This document shows, piece after piece, positions 17,086 through 25,634 of a stretch of DNA of 64,000 nucleotides; positions within the stretch are counted from its first letter, which is position 1; each line of letters begins with the position of its first letter. The notes under the pieces were generated by a model. The model ran no database searches and was not told where the DNA came from. It worked only from the letters and a program-made list of their open reading frames with translations. The DNA comes from Chloroflexota bacterium (lineage in GTDB: Bacteria; Chloroflexota; Anaerolineae; Anaerolineales; Villigracilaceae), in the NCBI GenBank assembly GCA_016213105.1, contig JACRBN010000019.1, positions 248,001-312,000 on the forward strand. Direction: 5' to 3'. The translations under genes were made by a program, and so were the position numbers.

Positions 17086-18036
17086 ATGAACAATTCTGCA
17101 ATAACGACATCCAAGACACAGGGCGTACTGGGAGGTATGCCGACCTGGTCTGAGAAGACTCAATTCTTCAAGACACAACGCTGGTTCCGCATCATGGTCT
17201 CGGTGGTGATCATCCTGTGGCTGATCCTGATCGGCTGGGTTGTCACAGCCGATATTCAGGATGCGAATGCGCTGCCGCTGGCGGTGGGCGCCAACCTGAC
17301 CCTCGTGCTGGCTCCCGTGCTTGCCGCCTCGGCTGCCGTCGAGCGCACGCTGGAGAGCCTGTTCAACATGCTCGAAAACAGTTGGCGCACGATGGTCGCC
17401 TACCTGGGACGCGGCTTGCGCTGGTTGAAAAGCGCCGAGGTGGAAGTGCAGCAGGCCCGTCAATTCCTGGCGGATGCTTCGGAAAAATACAATGCGGAAT
17501 TGCAGCAGATCGAATTCGGCGCAGAAGCCTCCGCCGCCACGCTGGCGGACCAGATCAAGCTCAGGATCGACTCGGCCAACAAGCTCATGGCCCTGGCCCA
17601 GGTCCGCCTCTCGGCCGCCGAGGCAAACCTGGCCTCCGTCACGGATTCGGACAGTTACGTCAGCGCCAAGGCGGCGGCTTCCATCGTGCTGGGCCTGATG
17701 CTGGGCGTCATCATCGCCGCCATCGGCCAGTTGCAGATGTTCGCCATGCTGGGCATTGGTGTCGTCCCGCCGCATATCGACGTGCTGATCACGGGCCTGG
17801 TCATCGGCAGCGGCTCCTATCCTGTCCACTCACTGGTGGGTCTCCTCCAGCAGGGCAAGAATGCCGTGGACAGCGCCAAGGATTACCTGAACCGCCTGTC
17901 CCCGCAGGCAGAGGCGTCCAAGCAAAGGATCACCTCCACGCAGACGCCCAGCGAGGGCGGCCCCGCCCAGGTTCAGCAAACCGTGACGGAAACCATCACT
18001 GCCAAGTCCAAAGAGGAAACACCTTCCAACCCATAG
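17086..18036 (+). CDS. Integral membrane protein of unknown function
   Basis: 316 aa. Hydrophobic helices are seen at about residues 31-54 (MVSVVIILWLILIGWVV), 63-85, 195-220 (IVLGLMLGVIIAAIGQLQMF) and 227-250 (VLITGLVIGSGSYPVHSLVG). A soluble Ala/Glu-rich helical segment (about 105-190) lies between helices 2 and 3. The C-terminus is polar and Thr/Gln-rich. The last two helices with GSGSYPVHSLVG resemble bacterial proteins annotated only as hypothetical. No enzyme motif is present. Confidence 0.65.
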   Translation: MNNSAITTSKTQGVLGGMPTWSEKTQFFKTQRWFRIMVSVVIILWLILIGWVVTADIQDANALPLAVGANLTLVLAPVLAASAAVERTLESLFNMLENSWRTMVAYLGRGLRWLKSAEVEVQQARQFLADASEKYNAELQQIEFGAEASAATLADQIKLRIDSANKLMALAQVRLSAAEANLASVTDSDSYVSAKAAASIVLGLMLGVIIAAIGQLQMFAMLGIGVVPPHIDVLITGLVIGSGSYPVHSLVGLLQQGKNAVDSAKDYLNRLSPQAEASKQRITSTQTPSEGGPAQVQQTVTETITAKSKEETPSNP

Positions 18037-18183
18037 AGGCATGGCGCCGTTTGCTTTCAAATCAAGTTAAGGAAGTGGGGTGGGCTGTGAAGTCCGCTCC
18101 ACGTTTTATTTAACTGAACGATGACAATGTTTTATACTGTGCCGAAAATCCCAAACCCATTCATGCAGATCAGAGGAATTTCC

Positions 18184-18649
18184 ATGCCATCCTACCAGCC
18201 CATCCCGCCTGTGCGATTGACCCACCCCGAGTGGAGCAGGAATGCGGTCATCTACCAGATCAACACCCGCCAGTTCACGCCCGAGGGCACGTTCAAAGCG
18301 GCGGAGGCGCACCTTCCGCGCCTGAAGGAATTCGGCGCCGACATCCTGTGGCTGATGCCCATCAACGCGATCGGATTCAAGAACCGCAAGGGGTCGCTCG
18401 GCAGCCCATACGCCCTTTCTCTACCGTACATTGTTCAAGTGGGACGCTGAAAACGCTGATTGGCGCTGATAAAACGAAAAAAAGTCTGCGTTTTTCTGCG
18501 TCCCCGCGGGGTTTGTACGGTAGAGAGCCTTCCCTGAAAGCCTGTGCCACGGTCAATACACGGATTACATGAGCGGCCGATCCGTGACGGTTTCGGCGGA
18601 GATGCGCTTCGATCTCGCCCCCTGGGAGTTTCGAATCTTCGTGAAGTAG
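18184..18649 (+). pseudogene. Remnant of a GH13 alpha-amylase gene, internally deleted
   Basis: ATG 18184 follows an AGAGGAA site. The first 74 residues are a clear GH13 start: WSRNAVIYQINTRQFTPEG, LPRLKEFGADILWLMPINAIG, KGSLGSPYA. The sequence then breaks off after GSPYA. The C-terminal end reappears in another frame at about 18560-18649, read as YTDYMSGRSVTVSAEMRF and LAPWEFRIFVK, then TAG. Some 350 residues, including the catalytic acids, are missing. A 109-bp element with inverted ends sits at the junction. The product cannot be active. Confidence 0.8.
18418..18526. mobile_element. 109-bp MITE-like element with 13-bp perfect inverted ends
   Basis: TCTCTACCGTACA (18418-18430) and TGTACGGTAGAGA (18514-18526) are perfect terminal inverted repeats. 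The inside (GCTGATTGGCGCTGATAAAA ... TCTGCGTTTTTCTGCGTCC) resembles the common non-coding CGCAGATTAACGC repeat type. The right end TTTGTACGGTA recurs at the end of a longer related element at 38937-39052. It sits exactly where the amylase gene is broken. Confidence 0.7.
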
Positions 18650-18660
18650 TTGACCCCATG

Positions 18661-18689
18661 AAAGCGGAGCTGGTAACGGGCTCCGCTTT
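18661..18689. terminator. Terminator hairpin between the amylase remnant and the beta-helix gene
   Basis: AAAGCGGAGC and GCTCCGCTTT form a perfect 10-bp stem, followed by TTTTTATT on the plus strand. It lies 11 bp after the remnant's stop and directly abuts the end of the convergent gene. Confidence 0.8.
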
Positions 18690-18690
18690 T

Positions 18691-21543
18691 TTATTGCGGC
18701 AGGTAATACTCGATCACCAGCACAGGGCGGTTCGCCAGCGTGGCCGTATCCCCACAATAGAACTTGATTGTGTCCGCGCCCATATCATCGTTGTCATCGA
18801 CCAGGAAGCGCAGGCGGAATTGCGTCGAGCCTGCCTTGTTGATGTGCGGCAGCGCCGCCTCGCTCATCTCCGCGGAGAACCAGTTGTCCGCTGGCGTGTT
18901 GAAAATAATGCCCGCCGCATCCAGGCTGGCTGCGGCCTGGAAATCCGTCACCTGCAGGGCGGCCAGCCCAAAGGTTCCGCCTTTGATGTCCACGACCAGG
19001 GCCTGGTGGGTATTGAATGGGTCGGTGCCCGTCACGCTCAATTTTTTGATCTTGAGCGTGGCGCGGAAGATGACCGCGTCATCGGGCAGGGCGGAAGTGT
19101 TGAAGTCAAGAATGGTGCGGAACTGGTGATCTTCGGCATTGTCCCCTACATAGGTGGTGGCGGCCGTGGCGTCGATCCCGCCGCCGATATTGCCGTTCTC
19201 GCCCGCTTCGATCACGTACCCGTCGTTGGTCTTGTTGGAAGTAAAGGTGACCGAGACCAATTCGATGGGCGCGGATTTAATCACCGCATAGGCCTCGCCC
19301 GAGATGAACTCCCCGTTGCCTGGTCCCGCGCCCCCCAGCGGGTTGCCCGCTGAATCGAGGATGCTGTCATCGTCCCTGACCTTCAATCCAATGCCGCCGT
19401 CCTGGCTGCCCGTGTTCACCGACAGGGTATAGACGTCCCCGCCGCCGCTGATTGCCGTCACAGACGCGTCTGTCAGGCCGCCGCTGAGGACCAGCTCGAA
19501 GTCGTTCAGGTCCACGCCGTTGACGGCTTCCGAAAACCTGACCTCGAAATCCACGCTCTCGGCATTGGTGGGATTCCCGCCCACGCGCAGCACCGACGTC
19601 ACGCTGGGGGCGCGGTCGAAGGCGGACTCGAAGGCTCCGAGGTCAGGCGCGTTGCCCTGGAAGTCGTCATCGATGCCCGGGACCAGGATGCCGCGGTCAA
19701 CGTTGGGGCTGGTCGCTTGCAGGCTGAAGTCCCCGCCTGTCGGGTTGACGAAGCCGGGCGCAGACTCGTGCCCGTGACATTCCAGGGTGGTGGCGAAGCA
19801 TAACTCCGCGATGGTGTTGTAGGGAACGTTTTCCCACTTGAAATGCGCGCCGCTGGTGCGCGTGGTGTACCAGTTGTCGTAATCCCACGAGTGGCCGGTC
19901 GACCCCGCGAAGGGTTCCTCGAAGGCGAAGCCGTTGCCCTGGAAGATGTTGTTGCGCATGGTCACATTATGCACGGGGCGGATCATGCTCATGGCGTTCA
20001 GGTTGGCGGCATTCGTCCAACTGGTGTTGTGATAGATCAGCGCGACGCCGTCGGAGGACAGGTCCCATTTGAAGCTGGTGCCCGTGTAGTTGGTGATCTG
20101 CGAGCGCAGCACCCAGACGGGGCCCTGGGTGACGGGCGCCAGCGAGACGCCGACCAGTGTCGAGTCGATCAGGTTGTCGCGGAAGCGGTGGTTGACGCAG
20201 GCGCCCTCAGGTTCGAGCGCGTCGTCGCCGATCTGGTGGATGTGGTTGTCATACACGTCAACATCCAGCGCCACGGCGTAATTTTCGAGGGCCGAAGACG
20301 CGGAGGAGCCCGTGTAGATCCCGTTGAAATAGTCGTGCAGATCGTTGCCGCGCACGATGGCCCCGATGTGGCCGCGCACGACGATGGCCGTTCCTTCCAT
20401 CGTGGTGCCCTTGACCGCATTCCAGGGCCACACACCCGCGGTCGGGTCAAAGATCTCGTTGTTCTCGATGCGCGTGTCGTTGCCTTGTTGTTCCGTGCCG
20501 TTCCAGTTGGTGTACACGCCCAATTGCATATTGTGGATTTGGTTGTCCCGCACCACCAGGTGCGAGGCGTTCCTGGCGCACACGCCGCAGCCGTCGATCA
20601 CGCCGTAGTAGCGCATCTCGAAGCCCTCGATCCAGATCCAGTCGCGGGCGTCCACGTCAAAGGCATGGTTGAAGCGCGGAATCTGCCAGGTGTGCCTGGA
20701 GGGGTCGTCCAGGCTGCGCACGTACAGTCGGCTGCTGTTGGCGCGCATATACCAGCCCTCGTTCATGCGCACCTTGTTGTGCCCGATCCCGTCCGTGATG
20801 CCTTTCATGTTGTCGTACAGGTAATAACGCTGACCGTCGCGCGCCAGGTATTTGGCGTAGGGCGCGCCCGTGTACCAGATTTTCCCCTTTTTGTAGACTT
20901 TCCAGATATCCCCGCTGAGGGTCTGCGAGCCGTCGAGGATGGCGCCGCTGCCCTCGGCCTTGACCTGGATCCACTTCCCATCCGCCCCCGAGGCTGGGAA
21001 CGTGACCGCTTCGTGATACACGCCGTCGGCGACCAGCACCTGCGTCCCGGGCGCGGCGTGATTCACGCCCTCCTGGATGGTCTTGTACGGCCTGGCCTGC
21101 GAGCCGTCGCCGCCGGCCGCCGCGTCGCCGTCGACGTGGAGGATCGTTATCGGTGTGAATTGGAGTTCTTTGGGCTGGGTGGTGGCTGTTCCGCTGACCT
21201 CGGTCATCCCATCCACGATCTTGATGTTGTACGTCGTGGCGGGTTCGAGACCAAACAGGCTGCCGGCCAGGCGCACGTTATTGCTGAGCGCGAGCGGATG
21301 ACCCGTATGCCAGTCCGCCTCGCCGCTTTTTTGGTACATCAGCGCGGCGGTCTTCGGCAGGCCGCTGCCGCTCACGATTACGCCGATGGTTTCGATGTTG
21401 GCGACCAGGTCGAGTTTGGTAAAGGTGGAGGTGCCTTGTCCGTGATTCGCCGCCAGGGCAGGGACGGCGAGTCCCAGGGACAGGGCCAATAGGGCGAACA
21501 GGGCAATTACTCGCGAGAGGGCCTTGAGAATTTTGGAATTCAT
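18691..21543 (-). CDS. Large secreted right-handed beta-helix protein
   Basis: 950 aa. A signal peptide (about 1-31, ending VPALAANH) is followed by a DUF1565-like entry motif (DGSQARPYKTIQEGVNHA) and a long parallel beta-helix with inverting segments such as RNASHLVVRDNQIHNMQLGV. An Ig-like domain (about 625-740, VDFEVRFSEAVNGVDLNDFE) and a C-terminal DNRLRE/CBM96-like domain (FRTILDFNTSALPDDAVIFR) follow. This architecture suits a surface or secreted polysaccharide-binding or lyase-like protein. No catalytic residues could be assigned. It lies downstream of the PqqD/HprK operon on the same strand, 145 bp away. Confidence 0.75.
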   Translation of the reverse strand: MNSKILKALSRVIALFALLALSLGLAVPALAANHGQGTSTFTKLDLVANIETIGVIVSGSGLPKTAALMYQKSGEADWHTGHPLALSNNVRLAGSLFGLEPATTYNIKIVDGMTEVSGTATTQPKELQFTPITILHVDGDAAAGGDGSQARPYKTIQEGVNHAAPGTQVLVADGVYHEAVTFPASGADGKWIQVKAEGSGAILDGSQTLSGDIWKVYKKGKIWYTGAPYAKYLARDGQRYYLYDNMKGITDGIGHNKVRMNEGWYMRANSSRLYVRSLDDPSRHTWQIPRFNHAFDVDARDWIWIEGFEMRYYGVIDGCGVCARNASHLVVRDNQIHNMQLGVYTNWNGTEQQGNDTRIENNEIFDPTAGVWPWNAVKGTTMEGTAIVVRGHIGAIVRGNDLHDYFNGIYTGSSASSALENYAVALDVDVYDNHIHQIGDDALEPEGACVNHRFRDNLIDSTLVGVSLAPVTQGPVWVLRSQITNYTGTSFKWDLSSDGVALIYHNTSWTNAANLNAMSMIRPVHNVTMRNNIFQGNGFAFEEPFAGSTGHSWDYDNWYTTRTSGAHFKWENVPYNTIAELCFATTLECHGHESAPGFVNPTGGDFSLQATSPNVDRGILVPGIDDDFQGNAPDLGAFESAFDRAPSVTSVLRVGGNPTNAESVDFEVRFSEAVNGVDLNDFELVLSGGLTDASVTAISGGGDVYTLSVNTGSQDGGIGLKVRDDDSILDSAGNPLGGAGPGNGEFISGEAYAVIKSAPIELVSVTFTSNKTNDGYVIEAGENGNIGGGIDATAATTYVGDNAEDHQFRTILDFNTSALPDDAVIFRATLKIKKLSVTGTDPFNTHQALVVDIKGGTFGLAALQVTDFQAAASLDAAGIIFNTPADNWFSAEMSEAALPHINKAGSTQFRLRFLVDDNDDMGADTIKFYCGDTATLANRPVLVIEYYLPQ

Positions 21544-21688
21544 GTTTTCCTTCTCTTGATTCTGGCAGCGCTAAATTCAAAATCGATCTGACATGTAAAA
21601 AGAAAAACGACGGTTTTCCCCTTGAATGACGCATCAACAATTCGATTATATAACAAAAGCGCAGGTCACAAATTGCGCTTTTCCCGAT

Positions 21689-22813
21689 TCAAATAATTTT
21701 TCGGATTGGCAGCCCCAGCAGCAGACGCAGCACACGGGCGCGATGCGCGACCTGCCCGTACCAGGCCCTGGACCCGCGCCTGATCCCGTAATACAGCCTG
21801 AGCCACCACTCCGAGGGCGGGCGGAACGTCTGCGCTACGAATCTTCCCAGGCCGACCTGTCGACTGCGTTCGAACTTCTCCTGCGGCCAGCCCTGCGGAT
21901 ATTGATTCACGCCTGCGGGTATTGGGCTTCGAGCAATGGGAATTGCACTACGCAAAGATTCTGGCAGCGGTGTGAGGCTGTAGAAGACATCCAGCCGTTG
22001 CAGCAGCTTCGTTTGTTGTGACCAGTCGATGCTCAGCGTGCGGCACTCGACCAGGCTGAGGAGGTCCGCGCTCCATTTGAGCTTCAGCGGCTTGTCGGTC
22101 CGCGCTTCGAAGAGATGACGGGTGAAATGCCGCGAGAGATACGCCAGGGTATCCATCGGCGCAGGGATAAGGACCATGCCGCCCTCGATCTGTATCGCTT
22201 GCGGCGGAGAGTCGAAGCCCGCAAACTCGTCATCGCGCGCGCGTGGATCGTAATGATGAAGTTCCACGTGGACGCGTAGTCCGTCGCGAGCGGGCGAATC
22301 AACCGTCAGCTCTTTGGGGGCAGGCCCATCGTCATGGGGCAGGGACGGCGTGGAAAATCCCGCCGCGTGGAGCAGCTCCAGCGCGGGGCGCAGCTCGTCA
22401 CGCTGAAGCAACAGGTCCAGGTCGCTGATCGGGCGCAGGGCGGGCTCGGGGTAGATGCTGTAGGCCAGGCCCAGCCCCTTGAGTACCAGCGGATGAATGT
22501 CCGCTGGTTGGAGCAGCGCAAGGATTTCAAGCAGTACCTGCGCATGGATCTGATTGTTGCGGTGGTGACGTAAATACAGTCCTTTGAGTGTACGCGTCAC
22601 ATCACTGGGAATCTCTGCGCCTGATTGCTGGATATGATGCCAGAGCAGCGGCGCCATGCCGTGGACTTCGGCTTGTGAGATGAGTTCCTGCCAGTCATCG
22701 AAATCCGCAAGCTGGTGCGCAAGCTCAGCGTAAAGCGCGTCGTGGCCCGAGGCGCGGGCGCATAGCGCCAGCAGGTGGTAGGGGACTAGTCCGCGAGAGT
22801 CTGGCCAAGCCAT
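21689..22813 (-). CDS. NTP_transf_5-type nucleotidyltransferase family protein
   Basis: 374 aa. The start at 22813 overlaps the kinase gene by 28 bp. The signature HPLVLKGLGLAYSIYPEPALR followed by PISDLDLLL provides the paired acids of the nucleotidyltransferase fold, and VHVELHHYD a further acidic position. This family (PF14907 type) accompanies PqqD- and HprK-related proteins in peptide-modification cassettes, but its reaction is not established. It is last of four coupled genes. The basic C-terminus (RRGSRAWYGQVAHRARVLRL) may be membrane-associated. Confidence 0.75.
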   Translation of the reverse strand: MAWPDSRGLVPYHLLALCARASGHDALYAELAHQLADFDDWQELISQAEVHGMAPLLWHHIQQSGAEIPSDVTRTLKGLYLRHHRNNQIHAQVLLEILALLQPADIHPLVLKGLGLAYSIYPEPALRPISDLDLLLQRDELRPALELLHAAGFSTPSLPHDDGPAPKELTVDSPARDGLRVHVELHHYDPRARDDEFAGFDSPPQAIQIEGGMVLIPAPMDTLAYLSRHFTRHLFEARTDKPLKLKWSADLLSLVECRTLSIDWSQQTKLLQRLDVFYSLTPLPESLRSAIPIARSPIPAGVNQYPQGWPQEKFERSRQVGLGRFVAQTFRPPSEWWLRLYYGIRRGSRAWYGQVAHRARVLRLLLGLPIRKII

Positions 22814-23619
22814 GTGGTGACGCTTTCGAGGTCGGAGTAGGTAATCTGCCAGGCGCGGACTTGTTTTGCCAGGCGCGAGGCGGCAGCCAGGCCGCCGTCG
22901 GCGAAGTTGCGCGCGTTGACCAGCCCATGCAGCAGGCGGAAGAGCGCGTCGGCAGGTTTGAGCGGCTCGACGCGCAGGCCCGTTTCGGGGACGTACCGCG
23001 GGAAGACCAGCACGCGCGGCGCGACCCGTTGGCACACCTCCGCGCCGAACAGGCTCGGGTCGATCCAGGTCGTGCCGTCGGCAAATTGCAGGCAACCGTC
23101 ATCGGGCAGATTTCCCAGCCAGCGCTGCCAGACGAAGGCTGATCCGCGTTTGAGCACGATCGAGCGCGGCAGGCCGGAGACGAAACCGTCTTCGAGGCAG
23201 ATGACTTCGTCGGTCAGGTAGTGGTAGCCGTGGGCGGCCAGCCAGGCCGTCAGCGTGGATTTGCCGCAGCCGCTTTCGCCGCACAGGATCAGGCCTCGGT
23301 CCAGGTGCGTCAGCGCCGCGGCGTGGATGACGGGGCCGAGGCTGGCGCTTCCGTTCAGGCGCGGGATGGTGTCCTGCATCAAATGAAACAGGACTTGCTC
23401 ACGGGTGAGTTGGGAAAACAGATCACCACCGTCGAGTGAGACATCGAAATGCGACTCGTCGAAGGTGGTGATGATATAGCTGGATGAAATGGAGCCTGCG
23501 CCGTCTAGGCAGTGCCTGAAATGGGTTCCCAATGCGGCGAGCAGGTCGGCGTGTGCGCTGCTGAAACGGACGCGGCTGCCGCCAAAGTGGATTGCAAACT
23601 CGTCGGCAGACACGCTCAT
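22786..23619 (-). CDS. HPr-kinase-related P-loop kinase
   Basis: 277 aa. The start at 23619 overlaps the PqqD stop as ATGA. A P-loop GESGCGKST (residues 114-122) follows VIHAAALTHLDRGLILC, and HYLTDEVICLE corresponds to the HprK Walker-B-like region. It lacks the regulatory N-domain of true HPr kinase. Related kinases in lasso-peptide clusters phosphorylate a precursor peptide, and HprK-related proteins recur beside PqqD-like chaperones. A substrate encoded in the same operon is therefore likely, but not proven. Confidence 0.78.
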   Translation of the reverse strand: MSVSADEFAIHFGGSRVRFSSAHADLLAALGTHFRHCLDGAGSISSSYIITTFDESHFDVSLDGGDLFSQLTREQVLFHLMQDTIPRLNGSASLGPVIHAAALTHLDRGLILCGESGCGKSTLTAWLAAHGYHYLTDEVICLEDGFVSGLPRSIVLKRGSAFVWQRWLGNLPDDGCLQFADGTTWIDPSLFGAEVCQRVAPRVLVFPRYVPETGLRVEPLKPADALFRLLHGLVNARNFADGGLAAASRLAKQVRAWQITYSDLESVTTWLGQTLAD

Positions 23620-23885
23620 TCGGCTTTCAGCGCGCCCCGCTCCACGAGAATCTGAATGGCCTCGGGCACGTCCCTGCGGATGTCCTCCTGCGACTCGGGA
23701 TAGGCCTCGCACAGCAGGGCGATGATCTCGTCCACGTTGCGCACGCCATCGCAAAGCTGCCAGATCAGGGCGGCGGTCGGGTTACTGTAAATGATCAGGC
23801 TGCGGGCGGGGTGGAGCAGGATGGTTTCCCCGTCGAGGGTTTCCATGTGAAATCCCTCGACGGGCGTGGGAATGAAAGCCTGCAT
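23616..23885 (-). CDS. PqqD-like peptide-recognition protein
   Basis: 89 aa, the normal size of PqqD. The segment ILLHPARSLIIYSNPTAALI followed by WQLCDGVRNVDEII is the family signature, with the conserved N.TA..IW.L.DG..T..EI spacing. PqqD folds are the winged-helix recognition elements that bind leader peptides for modifying enzymes. It starts 10 bp after the Tat-exported protein gene and its stop overlaps the kinase start, so all are expected from a single transcript. No classical short RiPP precursor was seen nearby. Confidence 0.82.
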   Translation of the reverse strand: MQAFIPTPVEGFHMETLDGETILLHPARSLIIYSNPTAALIWQLCDGVRNVDEIIALLCEAYPESQEDIRRDVPEAIQILVERGALKAE

Positions 23886-23895
23886 TGGCCTGGCT

Positions 23896-24750
23896 TTACG
23901 GGTTGAAGTCGGGGGTCTGGAAGATCTGCTCGTCGATGCCCGTGCCGTCGCTGGGATTTTCGAAACTCCAGGTGACGGTGATGGTGGAGTTGAACCAAAC
24001 ATTCGAATAAGTGACATCCACCGAGGCCTGGCCTGTATTGTCCGTCGCGACCGTGCCGGTGAGCGGATTGGGCGAATCGATGCCCGCGGGGCGGGGCAGG
24101 CCATTCCCCTCATCCAGGGTAACGGAGTAGCGCATCACGATCCCAGGGTCGGGCGGCGTGATCTGCACGGTGCTGGTGATGGTGATGGGGTCGCCTTCGA
24201 CATTGGTGTCGATTTCGGTATCAAGCCCGGCCTCCAGCGCATGGAGCACCGGCTCCGGCGTTTTGAAGACCTGGTCATCGGTGCCCGTGCCGTCGTCGGG
24301 ATTTTCAAAACTCCAGGTGACGGTGATGGTGGCATTGGGGCCGACTTCGGAGTAGGTGATGGGCAGGATGCCCGTTCCCCCTCCATTGGTAGTGACCGTG
24401 CCCGTGAGCGGATTGGGCAAATCGATGCCCGCGGGGCTGGACGCGCCGGCCGACTCTTGCAGCACGACCGAGTAGCGCATCACGATCCCCGAGTCGGGCG
24501 GCGTGATCTGCACGGTGCTGTTGATGGTGATGGGGGGCTGGCCAACGTTGAAGTCGATCATGGCATCATCGCCTGCCCGCAGGGTATGGATGATCTGCGA
24601 AGACTGCGCATGGGCTGGCAGCACGCCAAAATCCATGCCAGGCTTGGTCCACTTGTTGGGAAGGTTTGCCAGCGCGCCTGCTCCCGCGGCGGCTGCTAAA
24701 ATTTTAATGGTATCGCGGCGGGATAACCTGGTTGATTTTGGGTTCGGCAT
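23896..24750 (-). CDS. Tat-exported protein with two tandem Ig-like repeats
   Basis: 284 aa. The N-terminus SRRDTIKILAAAAGAGAL has a twin-arginine motif followed by a hydrophobic stretch, and ends near AHAQS. The rest is two homologous units of about 110 residues (about 53-165 and 166-284). Both contain STVQITPPD.GIVMRYSV, NPLTGTV and ITVTWSFENP.DGTG. The pattern suggests beta-sandwich domains. It is first gene of the operon with PqqD, kinase and nucleotidyltransferase, making it the natural candidate client of those proteins. Tat export would mean modification or folding occurs before export. Confidence 0.75.
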   Translation of the reverse strand: MPNPKSTRLSRRDTIKILAAAAGAGALANLPNKWTKPGMDFGVLPAHAQSSQIIHTLRAGDDAMIDFNVGQPPITINSTVQITPPDSGIVMRYSVVLQESAGASSPAGIDLPNPLTGTVTTNGGGTGILPITYSEVGPNATITVTWSFENPDDGTGTDDQVFKTPEPVLHALEAGLDTEIDTNVEGDPITITSTVQITPPDPGIVMRYSVTLDEGNGLPRPAGIDSPNPLTGTVATDNTGQASVDVTYSNVWFNSTITVTWSFENPSDGTGIDEQIFQTPDFNP

Positions 24751-24868
24751 CGATCCAATCTCCTCTTTGGTAATTTATACAAGCAGGGAGATTTTATCAT
24801 ATTGGCAGGTGCTGAGCAGAGAACCTTGCTCTCTGTTCAGTCTGGACTGCCTCTGGTTTAATATAGCC

Positions 24869-25618
24869 ATGACCATTCATCTGCTCAATTGCTTTACCGA
24901 CAATGCCCGCTGGCCGAGCAAACTCAAGACTGGCATGGTCTGCCTGCTGGTCGAATCGGACCAGGGCCTGCTCCTGCTCGACACGGGATTGGGCCTCGGG
25001 GACTACGCCAGCCCCACCTGGATGACCCGCCTTTTTCGCATTATCACCGTCATGCCTTTCGACCCCCGCGAGGCCGCCGTTCACCGCATCCGGGACCTGG
25101 GCTTCGATCCCGCGGATGTGCGCCACATCCTGCTCACGCACATGCACTTCGACCACGTCAGCGGGCTGCCCGATTTTCCGCAAGCCAAAGTCCACGTGCA
25201 TCGCCGCGAATACGAAGCCTTCACCGACGGGCGCATCGGTCTGTGGACCGAATACGCCTACATCCCGCGCTACATCGCACACCGACCCGAGGTTGCGCTT
25301 TATGATAAGGTGGACTCAAAGTGGTACGACTTCGATGCCATCCGCCTGCCCTTCGCGCCTGAAATGTACCTCATCCCGCTCTTCGGCCACTCGCAGGGGC
25401 ATTGCGGGGTTGCCATCCGCACGTCCGACGGCTGGTTCTTCCATGCCGGCGATTCCAGCGCGGTTTACAATGACAGCACGCCCAAATGGCTGATCCGCCT
25501 GGTGCTCGGACCGCACGATGCGCGCCTGCGGGCCTTCAAGCGGGAGCACCCCGAAGTCTTGATGTGCAACAGCCACATGTTCCCCGAATTCTTCAGCCAG
25601 CATCCCACCGTTTTCTGA
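24869..25618 (+). CDS. Metallo-beta-lactamase-fold hydrolase
   Basis: 249 aa. THMHFDHVSG gives the HxHxDH zinc motif (His91, His93, Asp95, His96), and FGHSQGHCGVAI and HAGDSSAVY the following His and Asp ligands. The N-terminus (LLNCFTDNARW) and overall form match the lactonase-like subgroup (AttM/AiiA-like). Quorum-quenching activity is possible but cannot be deduced. There is no Shine-Dalgarno site; TAATAT ends 4 bp before the ATG. It is divergent from the Tat-repeat operon and just upstream of an MFS gene. Confidence 0.85.
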   Translation: MTIHLLNCFTDNARWPSKLKTGMVCLLVESDQGLLLLDTGLGLGDYASPTWMTRLFRIITVMPFDPREAAVHRIRDLGFDPADVRHILLTHMHFDHVSGLPDFPQAKVHVHRREYEAFTDGRIGLWTEYAYIPRYIAHRPEVALYDKVDSKWYDFDAIRLPFAPEMYLIPLFGHSQGHCGVAIRTSDGWFFHAGDSSAVYNDSTPKWLIRLVLGPHDARLRAFKREHPEVLMCNSHMFPEFFSQHPTVF

Positions 25619-25634
25619 ACCAGCCTTCCGTCCC

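Noticed and set aside
19843-21492. 549-residue plus-strand frame opposite the beta-helix gene
   Set aside because: No recognisable motif; the minus strand encodes a signal peptide and regular beta-helix repeats.
21689-24750. Lasso-peptide biosynthesis cluster
   Set aside because: PqqD-, HprK- and nucleotidyltransferase-like genes fit, but there is no transglutaminase-like protease, no asparagine-synthetase-like cyclase and no short precursor.
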